NCBI GenBank assembly: GCA_040386155.1 | Contig: JAZKFZ010000003.1 | Span: 806,001 to 870,000, forward strand | Direction of reading: 5' to 3' | Length of the DNA stretch: 64,000 nucleotides | Source of the DNA: M0103 sp040386155 | Lineage (GTDB): Bacteria > Bacteroidota > Bacteroidia > Flavobacteriales_D > Crocinitomicaceae | Shown: piece by piece, positions 52,977 to 61,879 of the stretch | Layout: every line of letters begins with the position of its first letter | How positions within the stretch are numbered: position 1 is the first letter of the stretch | The notes under the pieces: generated by a model | Database searches by the model: none | What the model saw: only the letters and a program-made list of their open reading frames with translations | Told to the model about the DNA's origin: nothing | Translations under genes and position numbers: made by a program

Positions 52977-53494
52977 TATTTAGACGTATTTTCTTTTTTC
53001 GATAATAATACAGCACCAATCATCGCGATTAACAATAAGATCGAGGCAAACTCAAACGGCACCATAAATCCTTCCTTGTCCAACAATACCTTTCCAAGTA
53101 CTTTTATGGATTGAAAATCTTTCCCTGTTGCTGCATATTGCAATGATTCAGGTTGTGCATTCATGAAAATCGTTACTAAAATTCCAGCAACAACAACTAA
53201 AAGCACACCAGCAAGTACCAAGGGTACGATCGGTTTTTTCTTTTCACCATCACTATTCAAATTCATTAACATGATAGTGAACAGGAAAAGAATCATAATT
53301 GCTCCAGAATACACGATGATATGCACCAATGCCAAGAACTGCGCATTTAGCAATAAATAGTGACCCGCAATTGAGAAGAATGAAACAACGAGCCAGATAG
53401 CACTGTGAATTGGGTTTTTGCTGTAAATTGCTAAGAATGCAGTTCCCAAAGTAACTGCAGATAGCATATAAAATAGAAGCATTACTGTCGACAT
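52976..53494 (-). CDS. nuoJ: NADH:quinone oxidoreductase subunit J
   Basis: 172 residues, five membrane segments; HIIVYSGAIMILFLFTIMLMN (Tyr-Ser-Gly block) is diagnostic. A soluble loop (about 85-130) precedes the last helix. 1 bp after nuoI, overlapping nuoK by 1 bp. Confidence 0.94.
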   Translation of the reverse strand: MSTVMLLFYMLSAVTLGTAFLAIYSKNPIHSAIWLVVSFFSIAGHYLLLNAQFLALVHIIVYSGAIMILFLFTIMLMNLNSDGEKKKPIVPLVLAGVLLVVVAGILVTIFMNAQPESLQYAATGKDFQSIKVLGKVLLDKEGFMVPFEFASILLLIAMIGAVLLSKKENTSK

Positions 53495-53495
53495 C

Positions 53496-54032
53496 CTAAA
53501 CTGTTTTTGAGTTTTGCATTGCTACATCCAATGGCATTACTAATTTGTCCTTCCCATAGATAAAACCTTCGCGTGTGTAATCTGCTTGCACTAATTCGTG
53601 TGATTTTGTAAGGTAAATTGCTGACTTCGGACAAGCTTCTTCACACAATCCACAAAAAATACAACGTAACATATTGATTTCATAAATGGATGCGTATTTT
53701 TCTTCTCTATACAAATGCTCTTCGCCTTTTTGACGTTCTTCGGCCTTCATGGTGATTGCTTCAGCAGGACAAGAAAGTGCGCACAAGCCGCACGCTGTGC
53801 AACGTTCACGACCTTCATCATCGCGCATCAAGGTATGCTGACCTCGCCAAATTTCTGCACGTGGACGCACCACTTCAGGATAGCTAATGGTTACTTTTTT
53901 CTTGAAAATGTGACGAAAAGTAATCATCATTCCTTTAAAAATCGCAACAAGGTACAAGCTCTCCCAAAAAGTCATCTTTTTGTTGGAAACCTCCTTTTTA
54001 CGTCCCGAAAGAGACATTGTTTGCATTGACAT
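53496..54032 (-). CDS. nuoI: NADH:quinone oxidoreductase subunit I
   Basis: 178-residue peripheral subunit with two [4Fe-4S] clusters N6a and N6b: CTACGLCALSCPAEAI and CIFCGLCEEACPKSAI. The N-terminal membrane-associated stretch (about 20-40) is kept. Separated from nuoH by 121 bp, the only large gap in the operon. Confidence 0.96.
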   Translation of the reverse strand: MSMQTMSLSGRKKEVSNKKMTFWESLYLVAIFKGMMITFRHIFKKKVTISYPEVVRPRAEIWRGQHTLMRDDEGRERCTACGLCALSCPAEAITMKAEERQKGEEHLYREEKYASIYEINMLRCIFCGLCEEACPKSAIYLTKSHELVQADYTREGFIYGKDKLVMPLDVAMQNSKTV

Positions 54033-54153
54033 ATTTTTTTCTATTTTGATATTAGGATGTTAAAACTACTATCACTATTCAATTTTATACTTTCTATTTC
54101 TTGCACAGAGCTTGCGATGCAGTGAGCTTGTCGAATTGTCGAAGCGTTAACTT
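54033..54153 (-). other. Insertion-like gap between nuoH and nuoI
   Basis: 121 bp inside an otherwise packed operon (other gaps 1-27 bp or overlaps). It contains GCAGTGAGCTTGTCGAA (54119-54135), the reverse complement with one mismatch of TTCGACAAGCTCAGTGC at 31659-31675, followed by a GTCGAAGC repeat. No gene or terminator. Confidence 0.65.
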
Positions 54154-55197
54154 TTACATCGAGTCCCACCATAAAATGACTGCTCCAGTGATAATAATAT
54201 TCGCTAATGCCAGAGGAATTAAAATCTTCCATCCAAGGCGCATCAATTGATCATATCTAAATCTTGGAATCGTCCAACGAACCCACATGTAGAAGAAGAT
54301 GAAGAAACAAATTTTAGAGAACAATACTCCTACTCCAATCAAAGAAGCGATGTTTTGTCCCCAATGACTTGCTACCCAATCCATTCCTGGATAATTGTAG
54401 GCTCCTAAGTACAATACCGCTAAAATTGTAGACGAGATAAACATACTTGCATATTCAGCAAATAGATAGAATCCCATTCTCATAGAAGAATATTCTGTGT
54501 GGTAACCACCAATTAACTCAGCCTCACATTCTGCTAAATCAAAAGGAGTTCTGTTCGTTTCAGCAAATGAACACACTAAAAAGATCAAGAATCCAACAGG
54601 TTGGTACCAAATATTCCAGTTAATGCCATGTTGTTGAGCAGCAATTTCTCTCAAACTCAAACTACCTGTCATCATTACTAATGCGATAATGGCAAGTCCC
54701 ATTGCAACTTCGTAAGAAATCATTTGCGAGGAAGCTCGAACGGCACTCATCAAGGAATACTTATTATTCGATGCCCATGCACCAATCATAATTCCGTACA
54801 CACCAACGGATAGCACTCCAAAAATGTACAACAAAGCGACATCGATGTCGGTTGCTTGCAATACCACTTCACGACCAAAAACATTGATACTATCTCCCCA
54901 AGGGATTACAGCACTTGTCATTAATGCCACTGCCATAGAGATACCAGGCCCTATGATAAATAACAATCGATTTGGTGTATTTGGCAATACCTCTTCCTTG
55001 GCGAACAATTTAAGTCCATCGGCAAGTGGTTGAAAAATTCCACCCTTTCCTGCTCTATTCGGTCCAATACGATCTTGCATCCAAGCAGCAATTTTGCGTT
55101 CTGCAAGTGTTTCATACATCGCAAAAATCATTGTAATCGCAAAAATGACTACAATAAAAATGCTCTTTTCAATTACTAATGCTGTATCCATAATCAA
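54154..55197 (-). CDS. nuoH: NADH:quinone oxidoreductase subunit H
   Basis: 347 residues, eight-helix quinone-site subunit. ERKIAAWMQDRIGPNRAG and SFAETNRTPFDLAECEAEL with the quinone-channel acids are diagnostic. Starts overlapping the nuoG stop by 4 bp. Confidence 0.96.
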   Translation of the reverse strand: MIMDTALVIEKSIFIVVIFAITMIFAMYETLAERKIAAWMQDRIGPNRAGKGGIFQPLADGLKLFAKEEVLPNTPNRLLFIIGPGISMAVALMTSAVIPWGDSINVFGREVVLQATDIDVALLYIFGVLSVGVYGIMIGAWASNNKYSLMSAVRASSQMISYEVAMGLAIIALVMMTGSLSLREIAAQQHGINWNIWYQPVGFLIFLVCSFAETNRTPFDLAECEAELIGGYHTEYSSMRMGFYLFAEYASMFISSTILAVLYLGAYNYPGMDWVASHWGQNIASLIGVGVLFSKICFFIFFYMWVRWTIPRFRYDQLMRLGWKILIPLALANIIITGAVILWWDSM

Positions 55198-56237
55198 ATA
55201 TTACCCTTTTGAAACTTGTCTTGCTCTTCTTTCGATAGAGGAATTTCGGGCATACTGATTTTCTTACGATCCTCATCACGTCCTTTCAATATCCCAGTTT
55301 CTGTATTGATTTTTACTGTTTGCAATTGTTTTGTGTAATTGTTTTGATTAATTACCGAGTCTTTCGCAAATTTGCGTGGACCTTCAATTACCCAATCAGA
55401 ATTTTCTTTATGATCAAAGCGACAAGAATTGCAAATAAACTCATCTACTTCTTGGTATTCATCTTTTCTTCCAGTAACACGTTGAATGTCATTACCAAAC
55501 TTCCACAATGTTACTTTTCCTGAACATTTATCACAATCTCTGTGCGCATCAAAAGGTTTATTGAACCAAACACGCGATTTGAAACGGAACGTTTTATCTG
55601 TTAAGGCACCAACCGGACAAACATCAATCATATTACCACTAAACTCATTGGTAACTGCTTTTGAGATACAGGTTGAAATATTTGAATGATCTCCTCTGTC
55701 AACAACACCATGCGAACGACCGTCTGTTAACTGATCTGCTACCTGCACACAACGGTAACATAAAATACAACGATTCATGTGTAATTGAATGTTTGGACCA
55801 ATGTCTTCAACTTCAAACGTTCTTTTTTCTTCAGTATAACGCGTTTCAGATTTTCCGTGTTCGAAGCTCAAATCTTGCAGGCTACATTCCCCTGCTTGGT
55901 CACACACTGGACAATCCAATGGGTGATTGATCAGCAAAAATTCGGTGACTGCTTTTCGAGCATCTGTTACACGTTCAGAAGATTTACTGTTTACTTCCAT
56001 TCCGTCCATTACTTGTGTAACACAAGAAGCCACTAATTTTGGCATTGGACGAGGATCAGCTTCACTTCCCTTTGCTACTTCTACCAAGCAACAACGACAT
56101 TTTCCGCCACTACCTTTTAACTTAGAATAGTAGCACATTGCCGGTGGCACACTTTCTCCACCAATCATACGAGCAGCTTGCAGAATCGTTGTTCCTGCTT
56201 CTACTTCAATTGATTGACCATCTATTGTAACCTTCAT
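55194..56237 (-). CDS. nuoG: NADH:quinone oxidoreductase subunit G, short form without molybdopterin domain
   Basis: 347 residues. The [2Fe-2S] N1b site (CYYSKLKGSGGKCRCCLVEV), the His/Cys N5 site (NHPLDCPVCDQAGEC) and the N4 [4Fe-4S] CILCYRCVQVADQ are present. A fourth Cys group CDKC, ICNSC follows. The ~500-residue molybdopterin-oxidoreductase-like part of E. coli NuoG (908 residues) is absent and not encoded elsewhere here. 4-bp overlap with nuoH; 27 bp after nuoF. Confidence 0.93.
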   Translation of the reverse strand: MKVTIDGQSIEVEAGTTILQAARMIGGESVPPAMCYYSKLKGSGGKCRCCLVEVAKGSEADPRPMPKLVASCVTQVMDGMEVNSKSSERVTDARKAVTEFLLINHPLDCPVCDQAGECSLQDLSFEHGKSETRYTEEKRTFEVEDIGPNIQLHMNRCILCYRCVQVADQLTDGRSHGVVDRGDHSNISTCISKAVTNEFSGNMIDVCPVGALTDKTFRFKSRVWFNKPFDAHRDCDKCSGKVTLWKFGNDIQRVTGRKDEYQEVDEFICNSCRFDHKENSDWVIEGPRKFAKDSVINQNNYTKQLQTVKINTETGILKGRDEDRKKISMPEIPLSKEEQDKFQKGNI

Positions 56238-56264
56238 AATTCTTATTTTCTTAAAAACAACGGC

Positions 56265-57632
56265 TTAAACTGTCGCTTTAGCTAATAAATGTTTAACTTG
56301 ATCAAATGGCTCTGACACGAAATGATCTCTGCTTTTTACCTTTTCAGGGAAACGGATGTGAAATTCAAACTCCTCTCTAAAGTGACGAATTGCAGCAGCA
56401 ACTGGCCAAGCCGCAGCATCCCCTAATGGACAAATTGTATTTCCTTCAATTTTCGCTTGCACACTCCATAACAAATCAATATCCTCTTCCCTTCCAAGAC
56501 CATTTTCGATTCTGTTAAGTACTTTTTCCATCCAACCAGTTCCCTCGCGACAAGGAGAACATTGACCACAACTTTCGTGGTGATAGAAGCGAGAAAAATT
56601 CCATGTATTTCGTACGATGCACGCAGTATCATCATACACGATAAATCCACCTGATCCTAACATCGATCCTGTGGCGAAACCGCCATCACTCAGAGATTCA
56701 TAAGTCATCAAACGATCTTCACCATTTGCTGTTTTGAATATTAAATTGGCGGGTAAAACTGGCACCGAAGATCCTCCTGGTACAAAAGCTTTCAACGGTC
56801 GGTTAGAGCTCATGCCTCCTAAATACTCGTCAGAATTCATGAATTCATCCACAGATAATCCTAATTCGATTTCATATACCCCTGGATTCTTGATATTTCC
56901 TGAGGCAGAAATTAATTTAGTTCCCGTTGAACGACCCAAGCCGATTGTAGCGTATTCTGCTCCTGAATTATTGATAATCCAAGGAACTGCCGCGATCGTT
57001 TCAACGTTATTTACTACGGTTGGATTAGCCCAAAGTCCAGATATTGCTGGAAATGGTGGTTTAATACGAGGATTTCCTCTTTTTCCTTCCAATGATTCAA
57101 TTAACGCAGTTTCTTCACCACAAATGTAAGCTCCAGCACCACAATGAACATATAGTTCTAAATCGTACCCTGAACCTAAAATATTTTTGCCCAACCAACC
57201 AGCAGCTTTCGCTTCGTTGATGGCTCTTTCAAGAATTCTAAAGATCCACATGTACTCTCCACGGATGTAGATGTACGATAAATTTGCTCCTAACGCATAA
57301 CTTGAAGTAATCATTCCTTCAATCAACAAATGCGGAAGTTTTTCCATTAAGAAACGGTCTTTGAAGGTTCCCGGCTCAGATTCATCTGCATTGCACACCA
57401 AATGGCGAGGCTTTCCTGATTTCTTGTCGATAAAACTCCATTTCATTCCAGCAGGAAAACCAGCTCCACCTCTTCCACGAAGTCCAGAAGTTTTTACTTC
57501 TTCAACTACTTCATCTGGCGTTAACTTTTTAATGGCCTTTTCCACAGAGGCATACCCTCCATGTTTGCGATACACCTCATACGTTTCAATGCCAGGAACA
57601 TTGATATGCTCTAATAGTAACTTTCTGCTCAT
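56265..57632 (-). CDS. nuoF: NADH:quinone oxidoreductase subunit F
   Basis: 455 residues, NADH- and FMN-binding subunit with the N3 [4Fe-4S] cluster. GLRGRGGAGFPAGMKW (FMN), GAGAYICGEETALIESLEGK (NADH) and ESCGQCSPCREGTGWM (cluster) are present. 4-bp overlap with nuoE. Confidence 0.96.
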   Translation of the reverse strand: MSRKLLLEHINVPGIETYEVYRKHGGYASVEKAIKKLTPDEVVEEVKTSGLRGRGGAGFPAGMKWSFIDKKSGKPRHLVCNADESEPGTFKDRFLMEKLPHLLIEGMITSSYALGANLSYIYIRGEYMWIFRILERAINEAKAAGWLGKNILGSGYDLELYVHCGAGAYICGEETALIESLEGKRGNPRIKPPFPAISGLWANPTVVNNVETIAAVPWIINNSGAEYATIGLGRSTGTKLISASGNIKNPGVYEIELGLSVDEFMNSDEYLGGMSSNRPLKAFVPGGSSVPVLPANLIFKTANGEDRLMTYESLSDGGFATGSMLGSGGFIVYDDTACIVRNTWNFSRFYHHESCGQCSPCREGTGWMEKVLNRIENGLGREEDIDLLWSVQAKIEGNTICPLGDAAAWPVAAAIRHFREEFEFHIRFPEKVKSRDHFVSEPFDQVKHLLAKATV

Positions 57633-58162
57633 ATCTCAGCCAATAATGTAATTTTACCTGCTTTGCAGTCTTCTATCAATTGATCCATTTTACTCGGCGT
57701 TAGATGTTCATGATAGAAATCCCCCAATTGCAACATTGGAGCATATCCACAAGCACCTAAACATTCCACCCCTTTCACAGAAAACATTCCGTCTTTTGTA
57801 ATTTCACCGACTTTAACACCCAATTTATCACAGGTGTAGTCCATCAAATTTTCAACACCGTTTAGACAACAAGGCGAGGTATGACAAAACTCAAACATGT
57901 ATTTTCCAACAGGTTTTTGGTTGTACATTGAATAAAAGGAAACGACCTCATATACTTCAATGGGCTGGATACCAATAATTTCAGCAACCTTGTTTTGCAA
58001 CTCAATACTCAACCAGTTTTCATGTGCATCTTGCACTTCGTGCAAAACTGGAAGTAAAGCTGACTTTCTTTTATCCTCTGGATAATGAGAAATTAACACA
58101 TTGATACGCTCCATCAATTGAGGCGTAATATTAATTTCTTGTGTATAATGGACCTTCTCCAT
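57629..58162 (-). CDS. nuoE: NADH:quinone oxidoreductase subunit E
   Basis: 177 residues, thioredoxin-like [2Fe-2S] (N1a) subunit. Cluster ligands are in CHTSPCCLNG and ECLGACGYAP. The N-terminal helical region (LISHYPEDKRKSALLPVLHEVQ) is the usual one. 25 bp after nuoD. Confidence 0.95.
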   Translation of the reverse strand: MEKVHYTQEINITPQLMERINVLISHYPEDKRKSALLPVLHEVQDAHENWLSIELQNKVAEIIGIQPIEVYEVVSFYSMYNQKPVGKYMFEFCHTSPCCLNGVENLMDYTCDKLGVKVGEITKDGMFSVKGVECLGACGYAPMLQLGDFYHEHLTPSKMDQLIEDCKAGKITLLAEI

Positions 58163-58187
58163 TTATTTTTTCGTTTTTATATCAATA

Positions 58188-59423
58188 CTATGCGTCTAAC
58201 TCTCCTGCGATGACGTTTAAACTTGACAGCGTCACAATTGCATCTGACAGCATTTCACCTTTCACCATGTCATTAAATGCTTGGTAATAAATGAAACATG
58301 GACGACGGAAATGCAAACGGTAAGGTGTTCTACTACCATCTGTTACAAGGTAAAAACCTAACTCTCCATTTCCACCTTCCACCGGCAAATACACTTCTGT
58401 TACTGGTACTGGAATTTCTCCCATTACAATTTTAAAGTGATAAATTAAACCTTCCATTGTGTTGTAGACATCTTCTTTAGGAGGTAAATGGTATTCTGGA
58501 ACGTCTGCTGTGTAGCTTCCTTCCGGTAATTTATCAATTGCTTGACGAATGATTTTCATACTTTCTCTCACTTCCGCATTTCGCACACAAAAGCGATCGT
58601 AAGTATCACCTGATTCTCCAACTGGGATATCAAATTCAAAATCTTCGTACGAACTATATGGCTGTGCAACACGGATGTCATAGTCGACACCACAAGCACG
58701 TAAATTTGGACCTGTAAATCCGTAGCTCATCGCTTTTTCAGCATCGATTGCACCAACATTGATGGTACGATCCATGAAGATTCGATTACGCGTCAATAAA
58801 TTTTCGAACTCTGTCCAAACAGCTGGAAAATCCGCCATAAAGGTTTCGATTTTCTTCCAAACCTCATCGCTCCAATCTCTTTCGAAACCACCGATTCGAC
58901 CCATGTTCGTTGTTAAACGAGCTCCACAAATTTCTTCATAGATTTCATAAATCTTCTCACGAAATTGAAAAACGTATAAGAAACCTGTTAATGCTCCAGT
59001 ATCAACTGCCAATACAGAATTACAGATGATATGATCTGCAATGCGCGCCAATTCCATCACGATCACACGCATGTATTGCGCACGTTTTGGAACTTCTACG
59101 CCCAACACTTTTTCAACTGTTAACCACCACCCCATATTGTTGATCGGCGATGAACAATAGTTCATTCTATCAGTAAGGGTTGTAATTTGGTAGAAAGGTC
59201 GATTTTCAGCAATTTTTTCGAATGCTCTGTGGATGTAACCTACAGTTCCTTCGCCATCAACAATGCGCTCACCATCCATCAAAAGGATGTTTTGGAAGAT
59301 TCCATGCGTTGCAGGATGCGTTGGACCTAAATTTAAAATTGAAAACTCACTTCCATCAATATTTTTATGCTCTTTGATGATTTCGGCGAATCTAACTTCC
59401 GGTGTTAATAGCAAATTTGACAT
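58188..59423 (-). CDS. nuoD: NADH:quinone oxidoreductase subunit D
   Basis: 411 residues, the 49-kDa-type subunit at the quinone site. LGPTHPATHGIFQ and the C-terminal residues near the quinone headgroup (IVTLSSLNVIAGELDA) are as expected. The GMG...RIHG motif region is intact (NMGRIGGFERDWSD). 11 bp after nuoC, which is separate, not fused. Confidence 0.96.
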   Translation of the reverse strand: MSNLLLTPEVRFAEIIKEHKNIDGSEFSILNLGPTHPATHGIFQNILLMDGERIVDGEGTVGYIHRAFEKIAENRPFYQITTLTDRMNYCSSPINNMGWWLTVEKVLGVEVPKRAQYMRVIVMELARIADHIICNSVLAVDTGALTGFLYVFQFREKIYEIYEEICGARLTTNMGRIGGFERDWSDEVWKKIETFMADFPAVWTEFENLLTRNRIFMDRTINVGAIDAEKAMSYGFTGPNLRACGVDYDIRVAQPYSSYEDFEFDIPVGESGDTYDRFCVRNAEVRESMKIIRQAIDKLPEGSYTADVPEYHLPPKEDVYNTMEGLIYHFKIVMGEIPVPVTEVYLPVEGGNGELGFYLVTDGSRTPYRLHFRRPCFIYYQAFNDMVKGEMLSDAIVTLSSLNVIAGELDA

Positions 59424-59434
59424 CTTATCCGGGA

Positions 59435-59953
59435 TTAAATATTATCAGTTGTTCGACCAAAAAAGCGGTCATCTTTATCAGTTCTTCCGCCGTCTTCCAT
59501 TGGAAACTCTTTGCGCATTGGAAAAGATACCATGCTGTCCATGTTCAAAATTCGCTTCAATTGTGGATGACCTTTAAAATCGATTCCGTAAAAATCATAG
59601 GTCTCACGCTCCATCCAATTGGCACTCATAAACAATGAAGTCATAGAATCAATTACTGGTGTGTCCGTCAAAAAAACTTTTACGCGAATTCTCACATTAT
59701 CAAGCCAGTTATGCATGTGATAGACTACAGAAAACTTTTTGTCGTCTGAATTGTCTGGAAAATGCACACCGCAAATATCTGTTAAAAAATTGAAGCGCAA
59801 AGTAGGATCTTCCTTCAAAAAGCGAATGATTTCAACAATACTTCCAGCATCCACTGTAAGCGTTAAAATATCATGAATTTGCATGAATTCAGATGTGCTG
59901 TCAGGAAATTTAGCAGCGATTTTTTGTTGAATTTCTTCAGATGATAATGCCAT
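59435..59953 (-). CDS. nuoC: NADH:quinone oxidoreductase subunit C
   Basis: 172 residues, 30-kDa-type subunit with the ERETYDFYGIDFKGHPQLKR motif near the C-terminus. Stand-alone (not fused to NuoD). 2 bp after nuoB. Confidence 0.95.
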   Translation of the reverse strand: MALSSEEIQQKIAAKFPDSTSEFMQIHDILTLTVDAGSIVEIIRFLKEDPTLRFNFLTDICGVHFPDNSDDKKFSVVYHMHNWLDNVRIRVKVFLTDTPVIDSMTSLFMSANWMERETYDFYGIDFKGHPQLKRILNMDSMVSFPMRKEFPMEDGGRTDKDDRFFGRTTDNI

Positions 59954-59955
59954 GA

Positions 59956-60504
59956 TTATTCAATATTATATGAAGCAAGTAATTGTTGGTATTCAGGAGA
60001 ACTTCTTCTTCTCACCGATTCAGTCTTCACAATATCTTGTAAGCGCAAAATTCCATCTAGAATTTGCTCTGGTCGTGGTGGACATCCTGGCACATAAACA
60101 TCAACTGGAATCACTTTATCAATTCCTTGCAATACAGAATATGTGTCAAAAATACCTCCTGAGCTCGCACATGCCCCAACAGCAATAACCCATTTAGGCT
60201 CAGCCATTTGCTCATATACTTGACGAAGAATTGGTGCCATTTTCTTTGCAATTGTTCCCATCACTAAAAGCATATCTGCTTGACGAGGCGAAAAACTCAT
60301 TCGCTCAGAACCAAAACGGGCAAGGTCGTAATGCGATGCCATTGTTGCCATGAATTCAATACCACAACATGAAGTTGCAAAAGGCAGAGGCCACATTGAA
60401 TTTGATCGTGCCATACCAACAACATCACTCAATTTAGTAGCGAAAAACCCTTCTCCAGCATAACCTTCGGGCGCTTCTACTTGTTTAATTTTTGAGTCAC
60501 TCAT
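59956..60504 (-). CDS. nuoB: NADH:quinone oxidoreductase subunit B
   Basis: 182 residues, holds the N2 [4Fe-4S] cluster next to quinone. FATSCCGIEFMATM, RQADMLLVMG and VPGCPPRPEQILDGI give the Cys ligands, including the tandem CC. 19 bp after nuoA. Confidence 0.97.
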   Translation of the reverse strand: MSDSKIKQVEAPEGYAGEGFFATKLSDVVGMARSNSMWPLPFATSCCGIEFMATMASHYDLARFGSERMSFSPRQADMLLVMGTIAKKMAPILRQVYEQMAEPKWVIAVGACASSGGIFDTYSVLQGIDKVIPVDVYVPGCPPRPEQILDGILRLQDIVKTESVRRRSSPEYQQLLASYNIE

Positions 60505-60523
60505 AGTTAAAACTTTCTAAATA

Positions 60524-60889
60524 TTACTCCCACTCCAAGCCTTTCTTCTTCCAAACATAGAAGAATCCAACGATAAGTAGAAACATAAAAATTCCCATCT
60601 TCGCAAAACCTTCAGCTCCCAATTCTCTAAAATTGATGGCCCAAGGGTATAGAAAAATCACCTCAACGTCAAACAAAACGAATAAAATTGCGACCAAAAA
60701 ATATTTTACAGAAAAAGGAATACGCGCATTTCCATGCACTTCGATACCACACTCAAAACTACTGTCCTTGTTTTTAGAACGTCGACGTGGACCTAAATAG
60801 CTCGAAACAAAGATTGTTGTCGCTACAAAGCCTACCGCAATTACCATTTGAATGATAATTGGTAGATAATCAGTTTGCGTACTTTGCAT
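60524..60889 (-). CDS. nuoA: NADH:quinone oxidoreductase subunit A
   Basis: 121 residues, three helices with YECGI-like SFECGIEVHG and the acidic FVLFDVEVIFLYPWA segment. First gene of the nuoA-N operon. Its promoter is at 60914-60943. Confidence 0.95.
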   Translation of the reverse strand: MQSTQTDYLPIIIQMVIAVGFVATTIFVSSYLGPRRRSKNKDSSFECGIEVHGNARIPFSVKYFLVAILFVLFDVEVIFLYPWAINFRELGAEGFAKMGIFMFLLIVGFFYVWKKKGLEWE

Positions 60890-60913
60890 TGTTGTACTAA
60901 AATTAATTTCCTA

Positions 60914-60943
60914 CAAAAATAATATAGCACTTGGAAAGAGCAA
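60914..60943 (-). promoter_or_regulatory. Promoter of the nuoA-N operon
   Basis: Minus-strand TATTTTTG (complement 60914-60921) with TTG (complement 60941-60943), spacer 19 nt. TSS would be about 20 nt before the nuoA ATG. Confidence 0.7.
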
Positions 60944-61066
60944 CCTATTGAGTGCTATAATTGCTTATTTAAAATCATTTTAAATAGTGTTGCGTGTTCT
61001 TGAAAATAGGAGCACCTTCAATAATTTTTTAAGATTTAACACGTTAGAGCTGTGAAGTCTATTTTT

Positions 61067-61879
61067 ATGAAGTATTTTGGTCTAATTTCCATCTTGTTTT
61101 TACTCAATTGCTCAACTCAATCGAACAGCAAATTGCATCGTAATCCTATTGATTTCAAGTCCGAAATTCTCTTCGACACTTTGCAAGTCATGCTTCATCA
61201 ACGAATCTTTACACCAAGTAATTTTGAACGTGTAGTGCTTGATTCCAATAGCTTTGGTTTTTACCTGAGAACAATTCCACTAAAATCGCATAACGAAGTT
61301 GTAAAATATTATGACGGAACGGAAAAGCAAAACAATGGGATATATTGCGCTGTTATTGATCAAGATATCGATGCCTTAAATCTGCAACAATGTGCTGATG
61401 CAGTGATGCGGATGCGTGGTGAGTACCTTTTTGCTCAACAGAAATTCTCAGCTATTCATTTTAACTATGTGGGAGACGGAAAAGCGCATTATTTTTCTTC
61501 CTATGCCAATGGCGATTATTCCTACAAAAAATTTAGAAAGTACATGCGAGAGGTTTTTTCGTTTGCGAATACACGCTCCTTAAAAGACGAGCTAATTCCA
61601 GTTGAAAAATTTGAAGACATTCAAGTAGGCGATGTTTTCATTCAATCTGGAAATCCATACGGACACGCCGTTATTGTAATGGATGTTGCTTTTAATAAGG
61701 AAACAAATGAACGTGCTTTTCTGCTTGCGCAAAGTTACATGCCAGCACAAGAAACGCAAATTCTCAACAATCCTATAGCTAGTGATTTATCTCCATGGTA
61801 TTGCCCAACGACGGATGAAATAATTACCCCCCAATGGCGATTTAAGCGTGCTGACTTGAGAAGATTTAAAGCGAATTAA
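61067..61879 (+). CDS. DUF4846 lipoprotein
   Basis: About 270 residues with a lipoprotein signal (MKYFGLISILFLLNCS). The segments FYLRTIPLKSHNEVVKYYDG, NLQQCADAVMRMRGEYLF, GHAVIVMDVAFN, AFLLAQSYMPAQETQIL and SPWY are the DUF4846 pattern. Function unknown. A GTG at 61052 would add five residues; the ATG at 61067 begins a normal lipoprotein signal. The 3' end overlaps the acyl-CoA reductase gene by 14 bp, convergent. Confidence 0.8.
   Translation: MKYFGLISILFLLNCSTQSNSKLHRNPIDFKSEILFDTLQVMLHQRIFTPSNFERVVLDSNSFGFYLRTIPLKSHNEVVKYYDGTEKQNNGIYCAVIDQDIDALNLQQCADAVMRMRGEYLFAQQKFSAIHFNYVGDGKAHYFSSYANGDYSYKKFRKYMREVFSFANTRSLKDELIPVEKFEDIQVGDVFIQSGNPYGHAVIVMDVAFNKETNERAFLLAQSYMPAQETQILNNPIASDLSPWYCPTTDEIITPQWRFKRADLRRFKAN

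Noticed and set aside
54041..54232. 63-codon minus-strand open frame in the nuoH-nuoI gap
   Set aside because: It overlaps the 3' end of nuoH in another frame and lacks any motif.
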